Positions 27,797-38,647 of a stretch of DNA of 64,000 bases are shown here, one piece after another. Position 1 is the first letter of the stretch, and the number at the start of each line of letters is the position of its first letter. Origin of the DNA: Deinococcus piscis (lineage in GTDB: Bacteria; Deinococcota; Deinococci; Deinococcales; Deinococcaceae); NCBI RefSeq assembly GCF_014653275.1, contig NZ_BNAL01000005.1, positions 1-64,000 of the forward strand. Reading direction: 5' to 3'. The notes under the pieces were generated by a model, which saw only the letters and a list, made by a program, of their open reading frames with translations, had not been told where the DNA came from and ran no database searches. Made by a program: the position numbers and the translations under genes.

Positions 27797-28627
27797 CTAG
27801 AGCGCCGCCGCTGCCTGCCTCTGCGCTTTGATCCGCTCACGGTCGCGGGCCTTCAGCCAGCTCCAGAACAGCATGCAGGCCAGCAGCGCTTCGGCCAGGT
27901 CGCCCCAGTAATACATTCGCCGCGCCGCCGCTTCAATCACTTCGGGCGCTTGCCCAGTCCCGCGTGGGTACAGCCCCGCGAACATCAGCTTGCCCAGCAC
28001 GGCATGCAGCGCAGCTCCTGCCAGCAGCGTGCCCAGCCGCCAGGCAAAAGGTGCCCGCAGCGGCGATGGGTCTACCCCGGCGACCACAGAGCTGTACAGA
28101 AACCCGGCAGCGATGATGTGGAAGTGCGCCAGCAGGTGCAGCCACCCGCTCTCCAGCATGGCGGCGTACAGCGGGGTGAGGTACAGCAGGTACATCCCGC
28201 CCACATTCAGCGTAAGGGCTACCAGCGGATGCATCAGCCAGCGCAGTGGCGCAGCGTGCAGCAGTCCGGTCAGTCGGCGGGCTGCTGACACCGGCAGGCT
28301 CCGCAGCAGCAGGGTGAGCGGCTGTCCTAGCACCAGGGCCAGCGGCGCGAACATGCCCAGCAGCATGTGCTGCGTCATGTGGACGCGCAGGTCGGCGTGC
28401 CCGGCAGCCATCAGGGCGGGGCTGAGGCCATAAGCCACGAGGAGAATGCCCAGCGCGAACATCAGGCTGCGGCCCAGCGGCCACTCGCGTCCCAGCTGCC
28501 GCTGCCGCCAGAGCAGGGCCGCGTAGACCACGCCGCCAATAAAGACCAGCAGGTAAAGCGGGGCCAGGCTGGGGTCGGGCAGGCCAGGGCCAGACCCTAC
28601 GCCGTGACTGGTGTGCCCAGCCCCCAT
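27797..28627 (-). CDS. ctaG: cytochrome c oxidase assembly factor CtaG (caa3 type)
   Basis: This 276-residue CtaG-like membrane protein is needed in Bacillus for assembly of caa3 oxidase. It has about seven helices with conserved histidines: GHADLRVHMTQHMLLGMFAPLALVLG in two parts, and HLLAHFHIIAAGFLYSSVVAGVDPS. The start ATG at 28627 overlaps the stop of the DUF2243 gene (a GTG one codon earlier is also possible). The pairing of CtaG with DUF2243 is seen in other bacteria. No oxidase subunits are in the window. Confidence 0.88.
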   Translation of the reverse strand: MGAGHTSHGVGSGPGLPDPSLAPLYLLVFIGGVVYAALLWRQRQLGREWPLGRSLMFALGILLVAYGLSPALMAAGHADLRVHMTQHMLLGMFAPLALVLGQPLTLLLRSLPVSAARRLTGLLHAAPLRWLMHPLVALTLNVGGMYLLYLTPLYAAMLESGWLHLLAHFHIIAAGFLYSSVVAGVDPSPLRAPFAWRLGTLLAGAALHAVLGKLMFAGLYPRGTGQAPEVIEAAARRMYYWGDLAEALLACMLFWSWLKARDRERIKAQRQAAAAL

Positions 28628-29124
28628 CACTGCGGTTGGTGCGCCGCCGGGTCAGCCAGGCCGCGCCGCCACAGCGTCACGCCGGTCAGCAGCAGGGCCA
28701 GGGCCACCACGTTCCAGGTCAGGTCATAGGGCAGAATCTCCACGCCGTAGCGAATCTGGTGGATTGCCAGCACCTTGTGGTTGATGGTGCCGTCCCAAAG
28801 TTGAAAAGCTCCCATGCCGGTCACGACACCAGCCGCCAGCATCCGGCCCGAAAAGGCGCGGGCTTGCAGCATGTCTGCCGTCATAAAGGCCCCTGCGATC
28901 AGGGCAATCATCTGCGCAGCGTGAAAAACGCCGTCGCTGAACAGGCCCACCTTGGGGGTCGATTTGTCATAGAAGTGGTGCCAGGCGAGCAGCTGGTGCA
29001 GTCCAATCTCGTCGATGGCGGCCACCAGGCCGATGCCCAGCAGGACACCAATCCAGGCGTTGCGGCTGAGTTGCGCTGGGGTCAGGGTCGGGCTGGGCTG
29101 AGCTGAAGCAGCGGAAACGGTCAT
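28627..29124 (-). CDS. DUF2243 domain membrane protein
   Basis: The 165-residue protein has four membrane helices and the family signature GLHQLLAWHHFYDKS near residue 45, with GAFQLWDGTINHKVLAIHQIR later. The histidines suggest metal or heme binding near the membrane surface, but no function is established. TGGAGG precedes the ATG at 29124. It is translated into ctaG by overlap, so both act together, probably in respiratory chain assembly. Confidence 0.85.
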   Translation of the reverse strand: MTVSAASAQPSPTLTPAQLSRNAWIGVLLGIGLVAAIDEIGLHQLLAWHHFYDKSTPKVGLFSDGVFHAAQMIALIAGAFMTADMLQARAFSGRMLAAGVVTGMGAFQLWDGTINHKVLAIHQIRYGVEILPYDLTWNVVALALLLTGVTLWRRGLADPAAHQPQ

Positions 29125-29295
29125 ACAACCTCCAGGGGCGGAAAGGCAGCAAAAGGGGCAGCGTGGCAAACATGCTCGGGGGGCACCTTTACTCTGACAG
29201 GCTGACGCCCGCCAAACCCTGAAGTATTCGACATAGGTGAGGGAGCTGACTGGCAGGCGGGCACCGGGCCGCGGACTGAGAAACGCCGCAGAAGG

Positions 29296-29969
29296 TCAGC
29301 CTCTGCGCCGAGTGGCGGCGTCTGGGGAGTGCCACACGAGCAGCGCCCGGCCCTGATCCAAGCGGGCTTGTACTTCGCCGCTTGCCGCCTCGTTGCCCGC
29401 TGCCTCATTACTCAGCGTCCAGCCGCTGCCAAGGGGAATGTCGGCGCAGTCCAGCGGCCAGCGCACGCCGAGCAGGGTCAGCCCGCGCAGTTCACTGACC
29501 GCCACCACGCTGAGGACAGTGTGTGGAACCAGCTTCAGGCTCAGGTCTTGGCCCGCAATGAGTGGGCGGGCGTGTTCGTTGCCGCTGGTCAGCCAGATGT
29601 CCATCCCTTCTTCGGCCAGTCGCAGCGCTCCCAGCAACAGCGCCGCCGTGTGATCAAAGCGCCCCCCAAACGCCCCCACAAAGACCAGCCGGGTGCAGCC
29701 TGCTGCCAGCGCCAGGGCTGCCGCCAGCTCGCCGTCGGTCTGATCCTTGGCCGCCGGATGAACCTCACGCGGCGCGTCCAGCTCAGTACCACTGGAAGAG
29801 TCGAAGTCACCCACCCAGCGGTCTACTTGGAGGCCCAGGGCCAGGGCGTGCCGGGCTCCTCCATCGGCGGCCACCACCAGGTCGGGTGTGGGCAGCCAGC
29901 TCAGGTCAGCGGGCAGGGTCAGGCGGCCTGCCACCAGGATGAAGGCGGTCTTGGGGTCAGGGCTGCCCG

Positions 29970-29973
<4 letters not shown>
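29296..29973 (-). CDS. thiN: thiamine pyrophosphokinase
   Basis: The enzyme converts thiamine plus ATP to thiamine diphosphate and AMP. Its 225 residues carry VVAADGGARHAL, WVGDFDSSSGTEL, KDQTDGE (metal and ATP site) and GAFGGRFDHTAALL, all family hallmarks. The gene overlaps the upstream ATPase gene by four bases, so imported thiamine is directly activated. It completes the uptake-and-activation set with thiB and thiP under a TPP riboswitch further upstream. Confidence 0.93.
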
Positions 29974-30983
<1,010 letters not shown>

Positions 30984-31002
30984 CTCCCGTCTATTGTGAC
31001 CC

Positions 31003-31563
31003 ATGACTCTTCAGCCTGACCAGCACACGGCCCTGCTCCTCGTGGATATTCAGGAGGGTTTCCGCTCTGTGCAGTGGGGCCAGCGCAACAACCCCCAGGC
31101 CGAAGCTCAGGCGGCGCGGCTGCTGGCCCGCTGGCGCGAGCGGGGCTGGCCGGTCATTCATATTCAGCACCTGTCGAATGAGCCCGATTCGCCGCTGAAA
31201 AAGGGCAGTGCGGGCGCAGCGTTTCAGGCGGCGGTGCAGCCTCTGCCGGGGGAGACAGTCCTGACCAAATCGGTCAATAGTGCCTTTATCGGCACGGGCC
31301 TGGAAGAACTCCTGCATGACCAGGGCCTGACGGGGCTGGTTATTGCGGGCCTGACCACAGACCACTGTGTCAGCACGACCACCCGCATGGCGGGCAACCT
31401 GGGCTTCCAGACCTGGCTGGTGGGCGACGCTACGGCGACGTTTGGCAAGGTGGATGCTCAGGGCCGAGCTTTTGACGCCGAAACCTTGCACCAGGCCCAC
31501 CTCGCCAGCCTGCACGGTGAGTTTGCCCGGGTGGTGCAGACTGAGGAGCTGCTGCGGGACTAA
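31003..31563 (+). CDS. isochorismatase-family cysteine hydrolase
   Basis: The 186-residue protein has the catalytic Asp in [10 protein letters not shown], a Lys in LTKSVNSAF and the nucleophile Cys in [17 protein letters not shown]. Members include nicotinamidases and amidohydrolases, and this lacks a secure substrate. It lies on the opposite strand between the two halves of the thiamine gene set. TATTGT (30992-30997) is five bases from the ATG, so it is leaderless. Convergent with thiP. Confidence 0.9.
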   Translation: MTLQPDQHTALLLVDIQEGFRSVQWGQRNNPQAEAQAARLLARWRERGWPVIHIQHLSNEPDSPLKKGSAGAAFQAAVQPLPGETVLTKSVNSAFIGTGLEELLHDQGLTGLVIAGLTTDHCVSTTTRMAGNLGFQTWLVGDATATFGKVDAQGRAFDAETLHQAHLASLHGEFARVVQTEELLRD

Positions 31564-31569
31564 CCGGAT

Positions 31570-33117
31570 TTACGTCACTTCGCCCTCGCCGCCGTCCAGC
31601 AGCCAGAAGCTCAGCAGGGCCAGGGCCAGCAGGATGGTCGCCAGGGCGCAGGCTTCGCCCAGGTTGCGTTCGCCGGGGCGGCCCAGGCGCTCGTACAGTC
31701 CCACACTGAGGGTGGCCCATTCCGGGCGGGTCAGGACCAGCGTGGCCCCGAACTCGCCCAGCACCGTTGCCAGTGACAGGGCCATGCCGCCGCGCAGGGC
31801 AGGCAGGGTCAGCGGCAGTGTGACCGTGCGCCAGCTCTGTACCCCACTGGCCCCCAGGGTGCGGGCGGCTTCTAGCGTGTGCGGTGGCAGTGCCCGCAGC
31901 GCTGGCAGCAGCGAGCGTGTGACCAGTGGGTAGGCCAGCAGCACATAGGCCGCCACCAGCATGGGCAGGGTCGCGGCCTGGCGCGGATAGGCCAGCAGGT
32001 AGCCCACCGCCAATGACACTGGCGAGACCATCAGCGGCAGCATGGACAGCAGGTCCAGCAGCCGTGAGCGGGCCAGATAAGCGCCCAGCGCGTGCAGCCC
32101 ACCCAGCAGCGTGGCCCCGGCCAGCGCCCATAGCCCAAAGCGCAGGGTGTTGCCCAGCTCGCGCCCGGTCTGCGGGTCACTGACAACCGCTTGCCAGTAG
32201 CTCAGGGTCGGCCCCGCTGCGCCCAGCACACTGCGGGCCACCACGGCCAGCAGCGGCGCGAAACACAGTGTCAGGACCAGCGCCATCAGGCCCAGGCCCA
32301 GCCAGAGCGGTGCCCCAGCCGCACGTGGCAGCGTGTAGGCCGGGGTGCCCTGCCCGCGTCCGGTCAGGTTCACATACACCCAGGTCGCGGCCAGTGTCAG
32401 CGCCAACTGGCCCACAATCAGGGCGCTGGCCTCGCCCAGCCGCAGCTGGTAGGCAGTCAGGGTATAGATTTCCACTTCTAGTGTGGCGTACCGCGCCCCA
32501 CCCAGGATCAGCGGTAGCCCGAAGCTGAGCGCCGAGTAGAGGAAGGTCAAAATGGTTCCGGCTGCAATGCCTGGCAGCGCCAGCGGCAGGCCCACGCTCA
32601 GCGCCGAGCGCCAGCCGGAGGCCCCCAGCGTGCGGGCCGCTCCCAGCAGCGAAGGTGAGACCCGCGAAAAGCCGCCGTGGCTGAGCCGAATCATTACCGG
32701 CAGATTGAAAAAGAGGTTGCCCAGCAGAATCAGCAGTGGCCCATCACTGACTTGAAAGGGGAGTGCCCCATTCAGCCAGCCTTGCGGTCCCAGCAGGGCA
32801 TTGAGGCCCAGCACCGCCACCAGGACTGGCGTCACGAAGGGCAGTAGCAACAGCCGCAGCAGAAGTTGACCCCCAGGCAGCCGGTAACGTGACAGCAGAT
32901 AGGCGAGCGGCACGCCCAGCGCAGCAGCCAGCGCAGCGGTCAGCCCAGCCTGGGTCAACGTCCAGGCCAGCCGCCCCTGAAAGTAGGGCTGCGTCCACAC
33001 GTCCAGCTGAATGCCGCCGGCCAGCAGGGTACGCCCCAGCGGCAGGGCCAGCAGCAGCGCCAGAAAGGCGAGTGAAGGCAGGGCGACCAGCCAGCCGGCG
33101 GGAGCAGTTCGCCTCAC
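31570..33117 (-). CDS. thiP: thiamine ABC transporter permease
   Basis: This 515-residue fused permease contains two homologous halves, each with about six helices and an EAA-type loop ([13 protein letters not shown] in the first, [14 protein letters not shown] in the second) that contacts the ATPase. The double-length architecture is that of ThiP and the iron FbpB group. The substrate is assigned from its partner ThiB and from the upstream TPP riboswitch. It overlaps thiB by four bases, so the pair is translationally coupled. Confidence 0.92.
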   Translation of the reverse strand: MRRTAPAGWLVALPSLAFLALLLALPLGRTLLAGGIQLDVWTQPYFQGRLAWTLTQAGLTAALAAALGVPLAYLLSRYRLPGGQLLLRLLLLPFVTPVLVAVLGLNALLGPQGWLNGALPFQVSDGPLLILLGNLFFNLPVMIRLSHGGFSRVSPSLLGAARTLGASGWRSALSVGLPLALPGIAAGTILTFLYSALSFGLPLILGGARYATLEVEIYTLTAYQLRLGEASALIVGQLALTLAATWVYVNLTGRGQGTPAYTLPRAAGAPLWLGLGLMALVLTLCFAPLLAVVARSVLGAAGPTLSYWQAVVSDPQTGRELGNTLRFGLWALAGATLLGGLHALGAYLARSRLLDLLSMLPLMVSPVSLAVGYLLAYPRQAATLPMLVAAYVLLAYPLVTRSLLPALRALPPHTLEAARTLGASGVQSWRTVTLPLTLPALRGGMALSLATVLGEFGATLVLTRPEWATLSVGLYERLGRPGERNLGEACALATILLALALLSFWLLDGGEGEVT

Positions 33118-34295
33118 TTCCGCTGAACGTTCTCCACCCAGGCATCTATCAGTGCCTGCGGGTTCTCCGTCAGCTCAGCCCCAACGGGTGCCAGCTCGGT
33201 GGTTTCGGCCAGGGCAAAGACCGGGTCTAGCGGCGTCTCTGCAGCGGCGGGGTACACCCACATGTTGGTGGGAATATCCCGCTGCACCTCGGGGCTCAGC
33301 ATCCAGTCCAAAAAGGCCCGCGCGGCAGCTTCGTTGCCAGTGCTTTTCAGGATGCCCACGCCCTCAAGTTGCAAGTAAGACGTTCCCGGAATAAAGAGGT
33401 TGCCCGTCGGCGCTTCGCTGGGCAGTTTGGCGGGGTCGTAGCCCTCGGCGTAGAACACCTCGGCGGCGGGGCTGGAGCCGTAGCTCAGCACCAGCGGATA
33501 CTGTCCGCCTGAGCGCGTAAATTCGGTGTTGTAAGCGTCACTCCAGCCGCCCACGATTTTCATGCCGTTTTGCTCGGCTTCGTTCCACCAGGCCCAGGCC
33601 CCCTGCTCGCCCAGCTCGTTTACGGTGGCCAGCAGGAAAGCCAGCCCCGGCGAGGACGTGGCCGGTGAGGGCACCACCAGGCGGCTGGCATAGTCTTTGC
33701 CCTTCAGTTCGTCCAGGGTTTGGGGCAGTGGCAGGCCGGTCTTGGCCCAGGCTGCGCGGTCATAGTTCAGGGCGACCACGCCGTAGTCCACGGTGTTGAG
33801 CAGGCCACTTTCATCCAGGCGGTAGTCTGCCGGTACGCCGCTCAGGGCGGGGCTGCGGTAGGGCAGCAGCAGGTCTTCGGCGCGGGCACGGGGCAGCATG
33901 GAATTGTCCAGGCCATAGACCACGTCGGCCAGCGGAGCTTGCTTGGTCAGAATCAGGCGGCTCAGCATCTGCCCAGCGTCCCCAGCTTTGATCAGTTCGA
34001 CGTTGACCCCGGTGGTCTTCTCGAATCCTTCCAGCAGTCCCTCACTCAGCGCAAAGGAATCGTGCGTGATGACTTTCAGGGTGCCGCCGATTTTGTCGGT
34101 GTTGCTGGCGGGTGTGGCTGAGCTGGCGCTAGCCGTCCCCGCCGCACTGCTTACTTGTGCGGCTGAGGCCTGCCCGCTCTGTGCCTGCTGATTCTGTGGC
34201 TGAGTCTCCGTCTGCGGTTTGGGCGCAGTGCAGGCGCTCAGGCTCAGGAGTGCGGTCAGGGTCAAAGCGGGCTTCAGGGCAGAGTTTAGATTCAT
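33114..34295 (-). CDS. thiB: thiamine ABC transporter substrate-binding lipoprotein
   Basis: The 393-residue lipoprotein has the lipobox LLSLSAC, then a long Gln/Ser/Ala-rich linker to about residue 68, and then the ThiB fold beginning [20 protein letters not shown], a hallmark of the thiamine-binding protein. [14 protein letters not shown] is also typical. The long linker is unusual for the family and suits a thick cell envelope. A TPP riboswitch precedes it, with a hairpin over its ribosome-binding site. Confidence 0.94.
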   Translation of the reverse strand: MNLNSALKPALTLTALLSLSACTAPKPQTETQPQNQQAQSGQASAAQVSSAAGTASASSATPASNTDKIGGTLKVITHDSFALSEGLLEGFEKTTGVNVELIKAGDAGQMLSRLILTKQAPLADVVYGLDNSMLPRARAEDLLLPYRSPALSGVPADYRLDESGLLNTVDYGVVALNYDRAAWAKTGLPLPQTLDELKGKDYASRLVVPSPATSSPGLAFLLATVNELGEQGAWAWWNEAEQNGMKIVGGWSDAYNTEFTRSGGQYPLVLSYGSSPAAEVFYAEGYDPAKLPSEAPTGNLFIPGTSYLQLEGVGILKSTGNEAAARAFLDWMLSPEVQRDIPTNMWVYPAAAETPLDPVFALAETTELAPVGAELTENPQALIDAWVENVQRK

Positions 34296-34302
34296 GTGGC
34301 AT

Positions 34303-34328
34303 GCTCCTCCGGTCTGTAGCGCAGGAGC
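34303..34328 (-). promoter_or_regulatory. hairpin sequestering the thiB ribosome-binding site
   Basis: On the minus strand GCTCCT pairs with AGGAGC, which is the Shine-Dalgarno region of thiB. It lies between the TPP aptamer and the start codon and is a likely expression platform acting on translation. Confidence 0.6.
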
Positions 34329-34360
34329 AGTGCGGGTAGGGCCTGGGCCGGTGGCCGCAT

Positions 34361-34450
34361 CGCTTCCTCCGCTGGCACGACCCAGTTCAGGTTCAAAGGG
34401 TGTCTCTCAGCCTGCCGGCCTCTGTGCGGACCAGGCAGGCACCCCTGCGA
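34361..34450 (-). ncRNA. TPP riboswitch (thi box)
   Basis: The minus strand carries the conserved TPP aptamer parts in order: GGGGTGCC, GGCTGAGA, ACCCTTTGAACCTGAACTGG, then GTGCCAGCGGAGGAAGCG. The spacing fits the known fold with P2-P5 arms. It controls thiB-thiP. A TATGCT box lies just upstream, near 34462. TPP binding would let the downstream anti-SD hairpin form. Confidence 0.92.
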
Positions 34451-34539
34451 CGTTCCGCATGAGCATAGCAAACCGGTTCCTGAGCTACGGCACTTGACCA
34501 AGTCCGGTCCTGAGAGTTGGACACGCGCTACGGTGCGCC

Positions 34540-35048
34540 ATGACTTCGCCTCTGCTGCTTGTTTGCACCACTGTGCAGGACGCTCAGGGCTGGTGCTGCC
34601 GGCTCGGTGCTGCGGTGCCCGCGTGGCCGATGGACTGTGGAATCTCCCAGGTGGACCCATGCAGCCAGGTGAAGACCCGCGCGACGTGGCTGCCCGCGAA
34701 GTGCTGGAGGAAGTCGGCCTGAAGCTGGAGCCGACGGAGCTTCGAGGTTTGGGCACCTGCTTCTTCAACTGAGTATCAGAGGAGGATGATTCGCGTGTTC
34801 GGGGAGCATCCTTCTTCTTTCATGCCCGGCTGTCTGCGCGGATAGGCTGCAAAGGAGTCCACCCCCTCGACAAGACCGACGCCGTGCAATGGGCTGATCC
34901 AGCGCGGCTGCGGCCCGGTTGTCTGCCCTGGCTCCCGGAAGCCTTACGCCTGCATCTCTTGCAAGATGTGCGGATGACCCAGCAACTGGAAGCCTCGGAG
35001 GCGGAGCACTGGACTGTGCTGGACGGAGCAAGTGGTCCGCTCCAGTGA
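34540..35048 (+). pseudogene. Nudix hydrolase, decayed
   Basis: The start MTSPLLLVCTTVQDAQG (ATG 34540, TACGGT box five bases upstream) loses frame near 34590. The next frame continues LVLPARCCGARVADGLWNLPGG and carries an intact Nudix box (GGPMQPGE, then REVLEEVGL). A TGA after GTCFFN then interrupts the same frame, and related sequence (FFFHARLSARIG, DAVQWADPARLRPGCLPWLP) continues to 35048. One frameshift and one nonsense codon show a dead gene, unless the sequence has errors. Confidence 0.8.
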
Positions 35049-35120
35049 GTGCCCGCGACCTGTGATTAGGTGTGTGTGCGCTATGCGGGATTTCAGTGTG
35101 CCTAAAGGCAAATTCATAAA

Positions 35121-35133
35121 TACAGGTTCTGTA
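35121..35133. promoter_or_regulatory. small dyad upstream of the PRC/DUF2382 gene
   Basis: TACAG-GTT-CTGTA lies in the 226-base AT-richer leader before the PRC-barrel gene, with TGCCTAAAGGCA (35099-35110) nearby. They may be operator or promoter elements. No RDRM-type radiation-response palindrome is present. Confidence 0.3.
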
Positions 35134-35274
35134 AACCCGCCCTTGAATAAATCTACAGTTTTCACTCAACAAGCTCCCAGGCAGGTGAGGCAGACTACTC
35201 AGCGTAACGGAGCGGGAATCACACTTGCCCGCGAGTTTTCCCGTCACGACTTCAAGTATCTGGAGGTACTTCTT

Positions 35275-36084
35275 ATGACTATGATTAATGACCAGCTGGT
35301 GCGTTTGTCCGACCTGAGCCGCGATGAGCAAATGACTTTCTTCAACGACAGCGATGTCTTCAACCCCATCGGCGCTACCGCTTACGGCGCCGGCGGCGAG
35401 AAGATCGGCAGCGTGCGTGATGCGCTGGTCGTGGCCAACACCGGCGGTATCCGTTTCCTGATCGTGGACGCTGGCGGCTGGTTCAGCAGCAAGGAAGTGC
35501 TGGTGCCCGTGGGCCACGCCCGCATCGACGACAGTGGCGTGTACTTCGACAGCCTGACCAAAGACCAAGTGGGCAGCATGCAGGAGTACCGCTACGGCGA
35601 AACCTACACCGAAGACCAGTTCGTGCAGGACGAGCGCGTGCTGCGCGGCAACATGGACGAAGCCCAGTACCGTCAGCAGGCTTACGCCACCCCTGACCGT
35701 CTGCAACTGCTCGAAGAGCGCCTGACTGTCAACAAAGAGCGCTTCAAGGCTGGCACCGTCAGCATCGGCAAGCACGTGGAAACCCGTCAGGAGCAAGTTG
35801 AAGTTCCCCTACAGCGTGAAGAAGTGGTGATCACCCGTCACGAAGTGGCCGATGGCCGCGCCGTTGACGCCCGCCTGGGTGAAGGCCACCAGACCATGCA
35901 AGTGGACCTGGAAGCCGAGCGCGCCAACATTGGCAAGGAAACCTTCGTCACCGAAGAAATCGAAATCGGCAAGCGTGCCGTGACCGAAACCCAGACCGTG
36001 ACCGAGACCGTGGGCCGCGAAGTGCTGGACGTGAACCGCGACGGCCAGATCGATGTTGACAGCGATCTGGACCGCCGTTCCTAA
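35275..36084 (+). CDS. PRC-barrel / DUF2382 domain protein
   Basis: The 269-residue protein joins a PRC-barrel (about 15-105: [34 protein letters not shown]) to a YsnF/AvaK-type DUF2382 region (about 135-255). DUF2382 proteins are general-stress or desiccation-type proteins of unknown biochemistry. The DUF2382 part is built of repeated strands ([37 protein letters not shown]). Codons look like those of a highly expressed gene. GGAGG precedes the ATG. It ends at a strong terminator, and a shorter paralogue follows. Confidence 0.88.
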   Translation: MTMINDQLVRLSDLSRDEQMTFFNDSDVFNPIGATAYGAGGEKIGSVRDALVVANTGGIRFLIVDAGGWFSSKEVLVPVGHARIDDSGVYFDSLTKDQVGSMQEYRYGETYTEDQFVQDERVLRGNMDEAQYRQQAYATPDRLQLLEERLTVNKERFKAGTVSIGKHVETRQEQVEVPLQREEVVITRHEVADGRAVDARLGEGHQTMQVDLEAERANIGKETFVTEEIEIGKRAVTETQTVTETVGREVLDVNRDGQIDVDSDLDRRS

Positions 36085-36115
36085 GCACCGTTCTTAAGCA
36101 ATTTCAGCCGAGAAA

Positions 36116-36139
36116 GGGCGGGTCTAACCCGCCTTTTTT
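36116..36139 (+). terminator. intrinsic terminator after the PRC/DUF2382 gene
   Basis: GGCGGGT and ACCCGCC pair around a three-base loop, followed by six T. It separates the two DUF2382 genes, so they are transcribed at least partly independently. Confidence 0.92.
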
Positions 36140-36188
36140 CGTCGCTTGATTCGGACTCGGTTCGAATTCGATTCAGGAAGGAGAAGAC

Positions 36189-36701
36189 ATGACCGACAAT
36201 CTAAAACCCGGTGAACGGCATCTGGAGGCGGTAGGGGACCAGGGCACTCTGGATATAGAGCGTGACCTGCGCACTGAAGCGGCAGGGCTGCTGGCTGGTC
36301 AGAGTGACCGACTGGTGCTGTATGAGGAGCGTGCCCGCGTGGACGTGGTCCGTGAGTCGCGTGGCGTAGTCACCGTCCGCAAGGTGGTGACCGAGCGCGA
36401 GGAGATGGTGCCGGTGACCCTGCGTTCGGAATACCTGGAGATCGTGGTGAATGAGGGCGCTGGCCGCGTGCGCATGGGCGATCAGGAATTGCAACCGGGC
36501 CAAACCTATCAAGTTGAGCTGACCACGGAGCGGGCAAGCATCCAAAAGGAGCTGGTGCCTCTCAGTGAAGTGTCCTTTGAGAAGCGTGCTGTATCTGAAG
36601 CGGTGCAGCAGACCGTGACGCTGCGCCGTGAAGTGCTGGACATTGAAGACCCCCAGAATCTGGTGGCCAACCGCAGCGAACTGGAAGGCGGACTGCGCTA
36701 A
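36189..36701 (+). CDS. DUF2382 (YsnF/AvaK) domain protein
   Basis: This 170-residue paralogue of the preceding gene lacks the PRC-barrel. The DUF2382 strands recur: LVLYEERARVDVVRESRGVV, VTLRSEYLEIVVNEG, ASIQKELVPLSEVSFEKRA. AGGAAGGAG gives a good ribosome-binding site. Two adjacent DUF2382 proteins suggest a stress-related pair, by analogy to B. subtilis YsnF. Function is otherwise unknown. Confidence 0.82.
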   Translation: MTDNLKPGERHLEAVGDQGTLDIERDLRTEAAGLLAGQSDRLVLYEERARVDVVRESRGVVTVRKVVTEREEMVPVTLRSEYLEIVVNEGAGRVRMGDQELQPGQTYQVELTTERASIQKELVPLSEVSFEKRAVSEAVQQTVTLRREVLDIEDPQNLVANRSELEGGLR

Positions 36702-36785
36702 GTTGGCGTTTGCCCTACAGGCTCCCAGGCCCTGCCTGCGGAGCCTTTTGTTGTAGGCGTCCCGTCTGCCGCCTATCATGGCCCC

Positions 36786-37502
36786 ATGTCTTCTGAGCGG
36801 CCTATGGCCCACGAGCTGGGCACTGCCGACTTGCAGCCCACAGCCGACGGTTCACTGACGCTGCGCAGTCACCGCTTCGGGCAGACTTACGGCTCGGCGC
36901 ATGGCGCTGAAACCCAGGCGCGGCACGTGTTTGTTGGAGGCACAGGCGTGGCAGTTCAGCGACGTGCACGCGTGCTGGAGATTGGATTTGGGGTGGGCCA
37001 GAACCTGCGGAGCACCCTGGTCGTGTGTGACAGGCGTCCCCTGGACTACCTGGCCTACGAGTACGACCCGGTGCCTGCCGAAGTGCTGGTGCAGCTTTCA
37101 GGCGGCGCGAGTGGCAATGGAGCCGGAGCCAATCACCCTGTCTGGCAGGAACTGATGCTGGCCTGGCCCCCGCCGGTGGGCGGAGAGCTGACCATCGGGG
37201 TGCAGGAACAGCGCTTGCGGGTCCGCTGCCTAGACGTGCTGAGCGCCGAGCTGCCACAAGGCTGGGCCACTACCGTCTATCTGGACGGATTTTCCCCGGA
37301 AGCCAACCCTGAACTGTGGTCGGATGAGTTTCTGCTGCGGGTTGCCGGGGCGTTGGCCCCAGGGGGTGTGCTGGCAACCTATTCGGCGGCTGGACGGGTA
37401 CGCCGCGCCCTGGTGGCAGCTGGGCTTGACGTGGAAAAACGTCCCGGTCCGCCCGGAAAACGTGAATTCCTGCGGGCAGAGAAGCCTGTGGACAGGCCGT
37501 GA
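36786..37502 (+). CDS. mnmD: tRNA 5-methylaminomethyl-2-thiouridine methyltransferase
   Basis: This 238-residue class I methyltransferase corresponds to the N-terminal half of E. coli MnmC (DUF752). It would methylate nm5s2U34 of tRNA with SAM. The SAM loop is VLEIGFGVGQNL and the family motif is VYLDGFSPEANPELWS. TATCAT (36774-36779) lies six bases before the ATG, so it is leaderless. It overlaps the FAD gene, which corresponds to the other MnmC half. Confidence 0.88.
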   Translation: MSSERPMAHELGTADLQPTADGSLTLRSHRFGQTYGSAHGAETQARHVFVGGTGVAVQRRARVLEIGFGVGQNLRSTLVVCDRRPLDYLAYEYDPVPAEVLVQLSGGASGNGAGANHPVWQELMLAWPPPVGGELTIGVQEQRLRVRCLDVLSAELPQGWATTVYLDGFSPEANPELWSDEFLLRVAGALAPGGVLATYSAAGRVRRALVAAGLDVEKRPGPPGKREFLRAEKPVDRP

Positions 37503-38476
37503 TGGGCCACCTGCTGGTGGTAGGCGGCGGGATCGCTGGCGCTTCGGTGGCCTACTGGGCGGCGCAGGCGGGCTGGCAGGTCACGGTGGTAGACGCAGGA
37601 CGGGCCACGGCGAGCCACGTTCCTTCGGCGCTCCTCAATCCGGTGCGTGGGCAATCCGGCAAGGTGCCGCCCCGCGCCTCCGAAGGCCTGGCCCTGACCT
37701 GGGCGCTGGTACAGGGCCTGACGGCGCAGGGGCACGACATTCCGCACGGTCAAACTGGGGTGCTGCGGCCAGTCCCTGACGCTGCTGTCCAGTCCCGCTT
37801 TCAGCGCCATCTGGGTGACCTGCCGCATGAGTGGTGGACGCCCGAGCAGGCCAGAGAACTGAGGCCCGGTTGGCATGCGGCGCTGTATCTGCCGCAGGGT
37901 GGCTGGCTAGATGGCGCTGCTCTGTGCCGGGGGCTGCTGGCTGCTTCTGGTGCCGCTCTGGTGGCTGCTGAAGTGCAGCAGGTCAGTCGCGAAGGTGCCC
38001 AGCTGGTGGGTGGCCGGGCGCTGTTCGCTGACCGGGTGGTGTGGTGCGGGGGCAGTTTGGGGGCTGGGCAGCGGACGCAGGGGCAGGGAGCGGCCAGCCA
38101 GAGTCACCGCGCAGGCACGCTGCTGACTCTGGCCGGGTCGCCGGGGCCGCGCCCGCTCAGCTTTGGGGCTTACCTGGCCCCGGCGGCGCAGGGTGGCGTG
38201 CTGGGGGCCACCTTCGAGCGCCCTGCGGCTGAATGGCAGCCCCCGCAGTTCCCGCTTTCGTCGCTGGACTGGCTGCTGGACAAGGGGCAGCGGCTGCGGC
38301 CCCTGGCCGGGCTGGACGTGACGGGCCGTTGGAGCGGCACCCGCCTGAGTGGACTGCGTGCCGGGCCGGTGGCCCCCAGCGAGTGGGAACTGAGCGGTCT
38401 GGGCAGTAAGGGCTACCTGCTGGGGCCACTGCTGGCCCGCGAACTGATGGGCCGCCTGTCTGCCGAACCCGTCTAG
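37502..38476 (+). CDS. FAD-dependent oxidoreductase, MnmC oxidase-like
   Basis: This 325-residue DAO-type FAD protein begins with the dinucleotide motif HLLVVGGGIAGASVAYWAA and ends GLGSKGYLLGPLLARELMG. Order and coupling to mnmD (overlap at the stop codon) match the two halves of E. coli MnmC, whose C-terminal half removes the carboxymethyl group from cmnm5s2U. The assignment rests mainly on this context. A glycine or sarcosine oxidase-like role is the alternative. A GTG one codon earlier may be the start. Confidence 0.8.
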   Translation: MGHLLVVGGGIAGASVAYWAAQAGWQVTVVDAGRATASHVPSALLNPVRGQSGKVPPRASEGLALTWALVQGLTAQGHDIPHGQTGVLRPVPDAAVQSRFQRHLGDLPHEWWTPEQARELRPGWHAALYLPQGGWLDGAALCRGLLAASGAALVAAEVQQVSREGAQLVGGRALFADRVVWCGGSLGAGQRTQGQGAASQSHRAGTLLTLAGSPGPRPLSFGAYLAPAAQGGVLGATFERPAAEWQPPQFPLSSLDWLLDKGQRLRPLAGLDVTGRWSGTRLSGLRAGPVAPSEWELSGLGSKGYLLGPLLARELMGRLSAEPV

Positions 38477-38647
38477 CGCGTCTAGTTTATGGAAAAGATG
38501 GGCTCTTGGTGCGGTGACGTGGGCCAGACAGAGGAGCCCTCAAGGCTTGGCCCTGGCCGAAGCGGGCATTCGTCCCAGTCCATTACAATAGAGAGCAATG
38601 TTGGATTCACTCTGTCCAGTTCCCGGCTGCACCCCGCAGGAGTACCT

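Noticed and set aside
35049..35274. Radiation/desiccation response motif (RDRM) before the DUF2382 gene
   Set aside because: The 17-base DdrO-type palindrome is not present. Only unrelated short dyads are seen. I also saw no RDRM upstream of recR or recQ.
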